This document shows, one piece after another, positions 1 to 6,235 of a stretch of DNA of 9,320 nt. Positions within the stretch are counted from its first letter, which is position 1; every line of letters starts with the position of its first letter. The stretch spans positions 1 through 9,320 of the forward strand of contig CADBND010000171.1 of the NCBI GenBank assembly GCA_902795875.1. The letters run 5' to 3'. This DNA is from an uncultured Erysipelotrichaceae bacterium. Its GTDB lineage: Bacteria > Bacillota_I > Bacilli_A > Erysipelotrichales > Erysipelotrichaceae. The translations under genes were made by a program, and so were the position numbers. The notes beneath the pieces were generated by a model, which worked only from the letters and a program-made list of their open reading frames with translations, had not been told where the DNA came from and did no database searches.

Positions 1-1480
1 AAAGAGATGGGTGTTTTTTCCGGATGCTGATAAGATCCTTAAGAAAATCGCAGCTGTCCGCATACCGGTCTCTTCTATCCCAGTCGATCTTGTTGATCTC
101 ATCGGGAGAATTGTAGGAATTGCGGATGCCATTCTTTGTCCTCAGGAATTCCTGTCCTGCATGTATGAACGGGATCCCTTTTGCGACCATCACCATGGCC
201 ATAGACAGTCTTGCTCTGGCTTCGTTTACCGATTTTCTGTCTTCGTTCTTATAGATCATCATCCTGTCGAAGAACGTGTAGTCATCATGACATTCACTGT
301 AATTGATGCTTTGTGAGGCATCCAGATAGGATCCATCCGCCATCAGTATCTTTTCCACATCTTCATCGATACTGTCGTTTCCGGAAACATAGTGGATCAA
401 AGTGTCGCGGAAATAGTCGTTGAACATGGCGATACCGGGCATCTTCTTTGCGTTGGGGATCGCTGCCCTGTCTTCTTCCGGCAGAACATCGCCCATGTTC
501 CAGCCTTCCCCGTATACCATGAAGTCTTCCTTCTTTTTCCGAAGTGTGAAATAGATCAGATTTACCGTATCGATATCGCTGATCCCCATCAGATCCATAC
601 GTATCCCATCGATATCAAACAGTTCCAGGTATCTTTCCACCATCTTTACGATATAAGCCCGGACAAAAGGATCTTCGCTCTTCACTTCGTTTCCGCAGAA
701 CGTTCCTTGGGCGATCTTTCCATCAGGCTTGTAGCGGAAACACTTCCTCTTCAGCATCTTGCCCAGTTCGTTCTTTGCGTAGTTGTATACATGGTTGAAC
801 ACGACATCGGTCACGACCCGGATACCGCATTTATGAAGCGCATTTACCGTCTCACGGAATTCTCTCACATAGGCGTAGGGATCCTCTTCATTTTCCAGAT
901 AAACATTTTCGACATAGTTGTATGCCAGAGGATTGTATCCCCAGTTGTAATCGCTCTTGTCGTTGTCGAATTCAAAGACCGGAAGAAGCTGCAGATGCGT
1001 GATGCCCAGCTGCTTGAGATGATCCACACCGAGAGGATTCCCCTTCTTTGTAAGCAAGCCGCTTTCGGTGAAGCTCAGGAATTTCTTACGGTATCTTCCT
1101 GTATAGGAATCATCACTGGAAAAATCACGGACCGAGCACTCATAAATGATCGGTGTTTCACACTTTTCAGGAACGATCTTTTCCTTTATAAACTTGCCGG
1201 GATCCATGACGATGGATTCTCCCTTTTTTCCGGCATAGGCGAATGGATCACTGAAGGAAACACCCTCGGAAGTCTCAAAATGATAGCGGGCTCCTTCCAG
1301 ATCGGAAGAAAGTCCTATCTCAAAACAAAGGCCCTTCTTATGCATCGGATAAGAATGGCCTTTGATCACAATGGATAGATCTTTGTAATATGGAGAAAAA
1401 ACCCGAAAGATGGTCTTTTCCGTACTGTAAAAACTGCCTAGTCTGTTTATATCGAAGTCTTCAGCTTTATATCTGATCAT
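1..1480 (-). CDS. pulA: Type I pullulanase, cytosolic debranching enzyme (GH13), C-terminus cut by window edge
   Basis: This enzyme hydrolyses alpha-1,6 branch linkages in pullulan, glycogen or limit dextrins. I translated the minus strand from the ATG at 1480; 493 codons stay open to the left edge. Residues about 15-100 look like a CBM48/isoamylase N-terminal domain (TIFRVFSPYYKDLSIVI). The type I signature YNWGYNP is at 178-184. GH13 region I is DVVFNHVY (225-232). Region II is GIRMDLMG with nucleophile D296, region III is YGEGWNMG with acid/base E325, and region IV is ECHDDYT with H398 and D399. The later GIPFIHAGQEF and DEINKIDWDRRDR blocks are also typical. No signal peptide is visible, so it is probably intracellular, like Bacillus AmyX. 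Only about 107 residues precede the catalytic barrel, fewer than I recall for AmyX. The start overlaps the upstream HAD stop as TAATG, with AGAAG 9 bases before the ATG. The missing part should be the end of the barrel plus a C-terminal beta domain. Confidence -1.
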   Translation of the reverse strand, partial: MIRYKAEDFDINRLGSFYSTEKTIFRVFSPYYKDLSIVIKGHSYPMHKKGLCFEIGLSSDLEGARYHFETSEGVSFSDPFAYAGKKGESIVMDPGKFIKEKIVPEKCETPIIYECSVRDFSSDDSYTGRYRKKFLSFTESGLLTKKGNPLGVDHLKQLGITHLQLLPVFEFDNDKSDYNWGYNPLAYNYVENVYLENEEDPYAYVREFRETVNALHKCGIRVVTDVVFNHVYNYAKNELGKMLKRKCFRYKPDGKIAQGTFCGNEVKSEDPFVRAYIVKMVERYLELFDIDGIRMDLMGISDIDTVNLIYFTLRKKKEDFMVYGEGWNMGDVLPEEDRAAIPNAKKMPGIAMFNDYFRDTLIHYVSGNDSIDEDVEKILMADGSYLDASQSINYSECHDDYTFFDRMMIYKNEDRKSVNEARARLSMAMVMVAKGIPFIHAGQEFLRTKNGIRNSYNSPDEINKIDWDRRDRYADSCDFLKDLISIRKKHPSL

Positions 1481-2292
1481 TATCTATAATCTTCTAAACG
1501 ATTTCTTACTTCCAGGGAATCGATGATCCCTTCCACGATCTTCTCGATCCGGGAACCTTTCGAATAATCTGCTTTGACAAAGAATGTTGCCCGCTTATCT
1601 TCGAAAAGCTTTTCCGCATTCTTGCGCTTGGAATCATCTCCGAAGACTGCGATCGTCGTTCCGCCGTTTTGCTGGACGACCTTCATACTCGGAACATCGG
1701 TGCTTCCGTCTCCGAAATACACCATGTTTTCCAGCGGGATGTACTTTTCAGCTTCCGGTGTGGAAGAATTGAGATCCTCATCGTTGGTCTCCTCAAGAAC
1801 GCCCTTGTTGATACGGAAAAGATATTGCGTCTTCATCGTATAATTGATGACTCTTGAAGGCCACAGGATCTTTCCTTCTTTATCGTATGCATAGGTACAT
1901 GCGTAGATCTTCTTGAATTCCTTGGCGATGGAAGTTCCCTTTATGATATCGGTCAGACCGGAAGAGATGACGTAATGCTCGACATTCACATGATGTTTCT
2001 TGCCATAAGCATTGATCCTTTCAAACCAGGTGCTGACACCTTTGTAAAGTTCCACATAGCGGCCTTCTTCCTGCAGCTGCTTTTTGGTCAGATCCGGATT
2101 CTTACTGACCATGAGATACATGTAGGAAAGGATGCCGTCACAATTATGTTCTTTGGAAAAGACACCGCACTCCTTCCAGAATTCCACAGGATCCTCATAG
2201 CCAAGAGAGCGTATGTAATGAAACTCCTGCATATCCTTCGGAGAAAGGGTCTTATCGAAGTCATAGATGAGTGCAAGTTTGACGTTTTTCAT
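1480..2292 (-). CDS. HAD-superfamily phosphatase, phosphoserine-phosphatase-like
   Basis: A 270-residue haloacid-dehalogenase-type hydrolase, probably a cytosolic phosphomonoesterase acting through a phospho-aspartate. Motif I is IYDFDKT, with nucleophile D11 and acid/base D13. The cap region spans roughly residues 20-95. Motif II is VISSGL (S110/S111 with G112). K154 in YTMKTQ is the likely motif III lysine, and motif IV is FGDGSTDVP with D195 and D199. All four motifs are present, so it should be active; the layout fits the phosphoserine-phosphatase-like branch (Pfam HAD type). The substrate cannot be assigned. Its stop overlaps the pullulanase start by one base, implying translational coupling. 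A link to alpha-glucan or sugar-phosphate metabolism is therefore conceivable but is only inference. GGTGG lies just before the ATG, and a consensus extended -10 ends only 8 bases before it, so the gene may also be made from a nearly leaderless transcript. Confidence -1.
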   Translation of the reverse strand: MKNVKLALIYDFDKTLSPKDMQEFHYIRSLGYEDPVEFWKECGVFSKEHNCDGILSYMYLMVSKNPDLTKKQLQEEGRYVELYKGVSTWFERINAYGKKHHVNVEHYVISSGLTDIIKGTSIAKEFKKIYACTYAYDKEGKILWPSRVINYTMKTQYLFRINKGVLEETNDEDLNSSTPEAEKYIPLENMVYFGDGSTDVPSMKVVQQNGGTTIAVFGDDSKRKNAEKLFEDKRATFFVKADYSKGSRIEKIVEGIIDSLEVRNRLEDYR

Positions 2293-2300
2293 ACACCACC

Positions 2301-2309
2301 ATTATAACA
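2301..2309 (-). promoter_or_regulatory. Extended -10 promoter element (TGTTATAAT) for the HAD-pulA pair
   Basis: Read on the minus strand, this is TGTTATAAT, a full-consensus TATAAT with the TGn extension. No good -35 hexamer is visible: AGGTTA lies 17 bases upstream. Extended -10 promoters can work without a strong -35. The box ends 8 bases before the ATG at 2292, so the predicted start site falls about 0-2 bases before the start codon. It could give the HAD phosphatase and pullulanase an internal promoter inside the longer operon. Confidence -1.
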
Positions 2310-2313
2310 AAAC

Positions 2314-2332
2314 AGAAGGTGTTTAACCTTCT
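2314..2332 (-). terminator. Small hairpin spanning the pepV stop, possible weak terminator or attenuator
   Basis: On the minus strand, AGAAGGT and ACCTTCT form a perfect 7-bp stem around a 5-base loop (TAAAC) that contains the pepV stop codon. GTTTTGTTAT follows. The stem has only three G-C pairs and the T tract is interrupted, so as an intrinsic terminator it would be weak. It may reduce read-through into the HAD-pulA pair or protect the 3' end of the upstream message. Confidence -1.
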
Positions 2333-3672
2333 ATTTCATTGAGATTGGAAATCGCCTCTACATAGATCTCGACCTGTCTCTTAAAATTGTCCAGATCCAT
2401 GCTTTCATTCGCATCATGTATGTGATTGTCTTCACCCGGGAACTCGCATCCGAACGCGATACAGTTGTGGATTGCCTTGGCATAAGTACCGCCTCCGATC
2501 GCTTCCATCGGTGTTTCCCTGTCGCCTGTCACATCTTCATAAGCCTTCTTCAAAGCTTTGATCATCGGTGTATTCACATCGAAATATAACGGTTCCGCCG
2601 TATGGCGGCACAGGACTTCCACTTTGCCTTCGCTTATCTGCATCAGTTCTTTGACTTTCTCAGTGTTGCTCTTGACCGGGAAACGCATATCCAGGGACAT
2701 CATCACATCATTTCCTTCCTTGCGGATGACACCGAAATTGATGCTGGTATTGGATACTTCGTCCTTTATTTCCTCGAAACCGAGCAGTTCGCCATGTAAA
2801 GTCAAAGCGAAATTCTTATGGAAGAAAGCTACGAGGTCATCCTCAAACCCCGAAGCATAAAGTGCTTCAAACAGATGTGCGATCGCATTGACACCGAGAT
2901 CGGGCATCGATGCATGTGCAGCGACACCGTAGACAGTGATCTTCACATCCCCTTCATGAAGAAGATCGTATTCCACGCCATGTTCCTTCAGATAATTCCC
3001 GAATCTTGTTTCATCGAAGGAACCTTCTTTTACAACTGCTTTGACCTTCTTGCATACAACATTGCTGACTTCGCCGCCCTGTATATCCAGAAATGCCGAA
3101 TCATGGCCGACAACAGTGCCCATATACATTCCCTTTTCCGCATAAATGCCGGGGAAGTTTCCATCCGGTGTAAAACCGTAATCGATATGGCCATATTTGG
3201 AAACGTAATGGCGGATACATTCCGAACCCGTTTCTTCGTTGCAACCCAATATCAGCCGGACGCGTTTTTTAAAAGGATAGCCTTCATCGACCAGGTATTT
3301 TAATGCATACATCGCTGCGACAGCACCGCCCTTATCATCGGTGACGCCGCGGCCATAGACCTTGCCGTCTTTCTCGACCATTTCAAACGGATCACTGTTC
3401 CAGGCTTCTCCGGCCGGGACGACATCGAGATGCGCCAGGATACCGATCAGTTTCTCGCCTTCGCCCGTTTCACCAAAACCGGCATAATAATCGACATTCT
3501 GTGTCCGTAAGCCTTTGGCTTCCATCATCTTCAAAGCCGCATCGAGTACCTTGCGGTTGGTCGAACCAAACGGTGCTTCATCTTCGCTGAAAACAGAATT
3601 GTAAGAGACCAGCTCTTTCAGATCGGCTTTCATTGCTTCAAAATTTTTTTCCAGAAATTCTTTGACTTCCAT
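2323..3672 (-). CDS. pepV: Dipeptidase PepV (M20A family, di-zinc)
   Basis: A cytosolic metallodipeptidase of 449 residues, close to the roughly 470 usual for PepV. It cleaves dipeptides with an unblocked N-terminus and takes part in the last step of peptide utilisation. The M20 residues are all visible: LAHLDVVPAG with H81 and D83, GRGVTDDKGG with the bridging aspartate at D112/D113, GCNEETGSE with catalytic E146 and ligand E147, TPDGNFP with D170, and HDANE with H419. H253 in GVAAHASMP sits in the lid/dimerisation-like domain. The start is well supported: TAGGAGGATCCGAATG places AGGAGG overlapping the stop of the upstream exonuclease gene, 10 bases separating the two genes. With the Xaa-Pro aminopeptidase two genes upstream, it would help free amino acids from proline-containing peptides. 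No truncation or missing ligand is evident. Confidence -1.
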   Translation of the reverse strand: MEVKEFLEKNFEAMKADLKELVSYNSVFSEDEAPFGSTNRKVLDAALKMMEAKGLRTQNVDYYAGFGETGEGEKLIGILAHLDVVPAGEAWNSDPFEMVEKDGKVYGRGVTDDKGGAVAAMYALKYLVDEGYPFKKRVRLILGCNEETGSECIRHYVSKYGHIDYGFTPDGNFPGIYAEKGMYMGTVVGHDSAFLDIQGGEVSNVVCKKVKAVVKEGSFDETRFGNYLKEHGVEYDLLHEGDVKITVYGVAAHASMPDLGVNAIAHLFEALYASGFEDDLVAFFHKNFALTLHGELLGFEEIKDEVSNTSINFGVIRKEGNDVMMSLDMRFPVKSNTEKVKELMQISEGKVEVLCRHTAEPLYFDVNTPMIKALKKAYEDVTGDRETPMEAIGGGTYAKAIHNCIAFGCEFPGEDNHIHDANESMDLDNFKRQVEIYVEAISNLNEIEG

Positions 3673-3682
3673 TCGGATCCTC

Positions 3683-4432
3683 CTATAATACGAGTCCGAC
3701 CGGACAATGATCGGAGCCCATGATCTCGTTGTATATCAGTGAGTCTTTCACTTTAGCAAGCAGTCTGTCGGAAACGACGAAATAATCGATGCGCCAGCCT
3801 GCATTCCTTTCCCTTGCCCTGGTCCGGTAAGACCACCAGGAATACTTGACTGTCTCGGGATACAGTTCCCGGAAACTGTCCTTAAACCCGGAATCCAGCA
3901 GGATCGAGAACTTTTCCCTTTCCTGATCGGAGAAACCGGCAGAGAAATGATTCTCGTCAGGATTCTTCAGATCGATCTCGTTATGCGCCACATTGAGATC
4001 CCCTGTATAAATGACCGGCTTCTTCTTATCAAGCCGCATCAGGTGAGCCCGAAGATCATCTTCCCAGTGCATCCTGTAATCGATACGTTTCAAACCGTCT
4101 TTGGAATTCGGGACGTAGGCACATACGAAATAGAAATCCTCATATTCCAGTGTGATGACTCTTCCCTCTTTGGGATGATCCTCCCCGGCAAAGTCATATT
4201 CCACACTTAAAGGTCTCGTTTTTGTCAGGACCATCGTACCGGAGTAGCCCTTCTTTTCCGCCGAATTCATGTAACGGAAATAACCGTCAAAATTGAAATT
4301 CAGCTGGTCTTCCTGCATCTTGGTCTCCTGAAAAGCCATGATGTCAGGATCTTCAGCGTTGAGGAAAGGGATCAGATCGCCTTTCGACATCACTGCCCGC
4401 AAACCGTTTACGTTCCAACTAATGATCTTCAT
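3683..4432 (-). CDS. xth: Exodeoxyribonuclease III / AP endonuclease (ExoA/Xth type)
   Basis: A 249-residue endonuclease/exonuclease/phosphatase-fold enzyme that incises DNA at abasic sites and removes 3' blocking groups and nucleotides in base-excision repair. Its length matches bacterial ExoA. The active site is complete: N7 in WNVNGLR, metal ligand E36 in QETK, Y106 in CAYVPN, D145 and N147 in TGDLNVA, D216 in GWRIDYF, and the D241-H242 pair in GSDHCPV. SWWSYR (198-203) matches the DNA-binding loop. The ATG overlaps the stop of the aminopeptidase gene by four bases (ATGA), with GAGG just upstream inside that gene, so the two are probably translationally coupled. Its presence between two peptidase genes looks like simple operon packing. 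I would call it exoA or xth; the family is secure. Confidence -1.
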   Translation of the reverse strand: MKIISWNVNGLRAVMSKGDLIPFLNAEDPDIMAFQETKMQEDQLNFNFDGYFRYMNSAEKKGYSGTMVLTKTRPLSVEYDFAGEDHPKEGRVITLEYEDFYFVCAYVPNSKDGLKRIDYRMHWEDDLRAHLMRLDKKKPVIYTGDLNVAHNEIDLKNPDENHFSAGFSDQEREKFSILLDSGFKDSFRELYPETVKYSWWSYRTRARERNAGWRIDYFVVSDRLLAKVKDSLIYNEIMGSDHCPVGLVL

Positions 4433-6186
4433 ATCGCCCTCGTCAGTTTTCTTAAAAACGCTTTTTCTTCTTCATTCAGATATGGCAGAAGAGTCTGATA
4501 GACCCTTTCGTGGTATCGGTTCAGTATGTCTCTCGTCTTTTCGTCCAGATAGGAGAGATCGATCAGATTCAGATCGATCGGGACAAGTGTCAGTGTCTCA
4601 AAACGATAAAACTGTCCATATTCGTTGTATTCATCTTTGACACACAGGATCATATTTTCTAAACGGATCCCGAATCTGTCTTCAAAATAGACGCCCGGTT
4701 CATCCGAACAGATCATACCGGCTTTGAATTCTGCCAGTTCTCCCGCACTTGTCGTGGAATTATGACGGATGCTGGGCGGTGCTTCGTGGACCGCAAGTCC
4801 ATACCCTACGCCATGACCTGTACCACAGCGGTAATCAACCCCTTCTTCCCAGAGATCCTTACGTGCCAATATGTCCAGCATGCTGCCGCTTGTTCCTTCA
4901 AGGAACTTCACTTCGCTGAGTTGGAACATCGACTTCATGACCAGCGTAAAATATTTCTTAACTTCCTCATCTACTTCGCCAAGTGCTACGGTTCTGGTGA
5001 TATCCGTCGTCCCTTCATTGTACTGGCCACCCGTATCAAAAAGTAAGATCCCCTTGTTGTCAAGCATCGAAGAAGCACCCTTTTCAGGGAAGTAATGCAT
5101 CTGTGCCGCATTGGCGTTGTAAGCGACGATCGAAGCGAAACTCAGATCTTTCGCTTTATATTCCAATCTGCAGGCATCGATCTTTCTTGCCGCATCATAT
5201 TCACTGATACTGCGCTTGTCGATCTGATCAAGCCACATCAGGAAGCGTAATACCGCTACACCGTCATAAATGTGCGCCAGTTTCATATTTTCCTGTTCGA
5301 CAGGATTCTTTATGGCTTTCATATCCTCGATGATCGACCGCATCCGATAGACCGTATTTCCTCTTCCCCGAATCTTGAGATAAGTCTCGTAATTGACCTT
5401 GTTTTCATCGATTAGGATCTTGCGGTCCCTGATGGAAGAAAGGAAATCGTAATACGCATCATATGGTCTTATGATCACACCATCCGCATAAAGCTTTTCC
5501 AGCAAGTCGCTGTCAAAACGTTCCAGATCCGCAAACAGATAATAATCCCCATCCATGATGACCAGATAGGACAGAAAGACCGGTGTATGGGCGATATCAT
5601 CGCTGCGAAGATTGAAAAGATAGGCGATCGAAGGCAGATCATTCACCACGTGAACTCTGTCGCCCAGACAATAGGCGATCATTTCCATCTTTTTTCTTCT
5701 GGAAAGACCGGTATATTTCTCAGAGATCTCATAGATCTTCCCTTTTTTCAAAGGCGGACGATCCTTGATCAGAACGGAATAGATGTCCTTGCTGAGGATA
5801 TGTACATCTTCCTTTTTCAGTGTTTTTCCAAAAGAAGCACTCGTCCTTTTCCCATCAAGACCGATCGTCTTTCCTTTCAGATGCTGGCGTATGAATCCTA
5901 AGGGATCCAAAACACCGGCATTTCCCAGTTTCATGACACGGATACCGTTAGGCAGACATTGTCTGTCGGCTTGGATGTGGTATCGTCCGTCAACAAAAAT
6001 ATAGGTCTCATCCTTGCAGACGATCAGTGTCGCCAGCGAACCTGTGAAACCTGAAAAGTATTCGATTGTACGAAAATATGCGGGTACATATTCCGACATG
6101 TGATAATCAGAAGTATTGAGATAATATGCGTCCATGCCTTCCGCAGCCATCGCTGCTTTCAGGCTGCTTAAACGTTCATTGATCAT
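4429..6186 (-). CDS. pepP: Xaa-Pro aminopeptidase, long APP1-type (M24B, creatinase fold)
   Basis: Removes an N-terminal residue that precedes proline, in the cytosol. At 585 residues it is the three-domain form resembling eukaryotic APP1, not the shorter E. coli AmpP. Residues about 1-130 form the first creatinase-like domain (DYHMSEYVPAYFR, then GFTGS and VDGRYHIQAD). About 135-300 form the second (YTGLSRRKKMEMI, then YLFNLRSDDIAHTPVF). The catalytic domain follows, with H364, D384 and D395 (FDTGGQYNEGTTDITRT), H458 (GTGHGVG), H467, E496 (DEPGVYF) and E510 (GIRLENM). The tail from about 515 matches the M24 C-terminal region (FETLTLVPIDLNLIDLSYL). All five metal ligands are present. The start is supported by family alignment (NERLSSLKAAMAAEGMDAYYL). 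The ribosome site is poor: AAGG lies one base before the ATG. It is the first gene of the five-gene minus-strand run. The symbol is given by function, not by orthology to the short form. Confidence -1.
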   Translation of the reverse strand: MINERLSSLKAAMAAEGMDAYYLNTSDYHMSEYVPAYFRTIEYFSGFTGSLATLIVCKDETYIFVDGRYHIQADRQCLPNGIRVMKLGNAGVLDPLGFIRQHLKGKTIGLDGKRTSASFGKTLKKEDVHILSKDIYSVLIKDRPPLKKGKIYEISEKYTGLSRRKKMEMIAYCLGDRVHVVNDLPSIAYLFNLRSDDIAHTPVFLSYLVIMDGDYYLFADLERFDSDLLEKLYADGVIIRPYDAYYDFLSSIRDRKILIDENKVNYETYLKIRGRGNTVYRMRSIIEDMKAIKNPVEQENMKLAHIYDGVAVLRFLMWLDQIDKRSISEYDAARKIDACRLEYKAKDLSFASIVAYNANAAQMHYFPEKGASSMLDNKGILLFDTGGQYNEGTTDITRTVALGEVDEEVKKYFTLVMKSMFQLSEVKFLEGTSGSMLDILARKDLWEEGVDYRCGTGHGVGYGLAVHEAPPSIRHNSTTSAGELAEFKAGMICSDEPGVYFEDRFGIRLENMILCVKDEYNEYGQFYRFETLTLVPIDLNLIDLSYLDEKTRDILNRYHERVYQTLLPYLNEEEKAFLRKLTRAI

Positions 6187-6235
6187 GCCTTAATATTATC
6201 ATTTATTACCTTAATATAGTATAATAATAAACTGT
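6187..6235. promoter_or_regulatory. AT-rich divergent promoter region between pepP and the penicillin-binding protein gene
   Basis: These 49 bases hold the promoters for both directions. Plus strand: TATAAT at 6220-6225 with TTATCA (4 of 6 matches to TTGACA) at 6196-6201, an 18-base spacer. Minus strand: TATACT at 6223-6218 and TATATT at 6218-6213 are the -10 candidates, with no convincing -35; GTCTCA at 6242-6237 is the best for the latter. The plus and minus -10 boxes overlap at the quasi-palindrome TATAGTATA, so RNA polymerase could probably open only one direction at a time. The plus-strand start site predicted from the -10 is near 6232. Confidence -1.

Noticed and set aside
11..316. A 101-codon open frame on the plus strand at the left edge
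   Set aside because: It is antisense to pullulanase region IV and the following catalytic-domain sequence; the composition reads as a reverse-complement shadow.
392..1378. A 328-codon open frame on the plus strand
   Set aside because: It lies entirely antisense to the pullulanase, whose minus-strand frame carries every GH13 motif. The plus-strand product has no recognisable motif and no ribosome site, so it is a by-product of codon bias.
2818..3303. A 161-codon plus-strand frame
   Set aside because: It is antisense to pepV, whose complete set of M20 metal ligands is on the minus strand.
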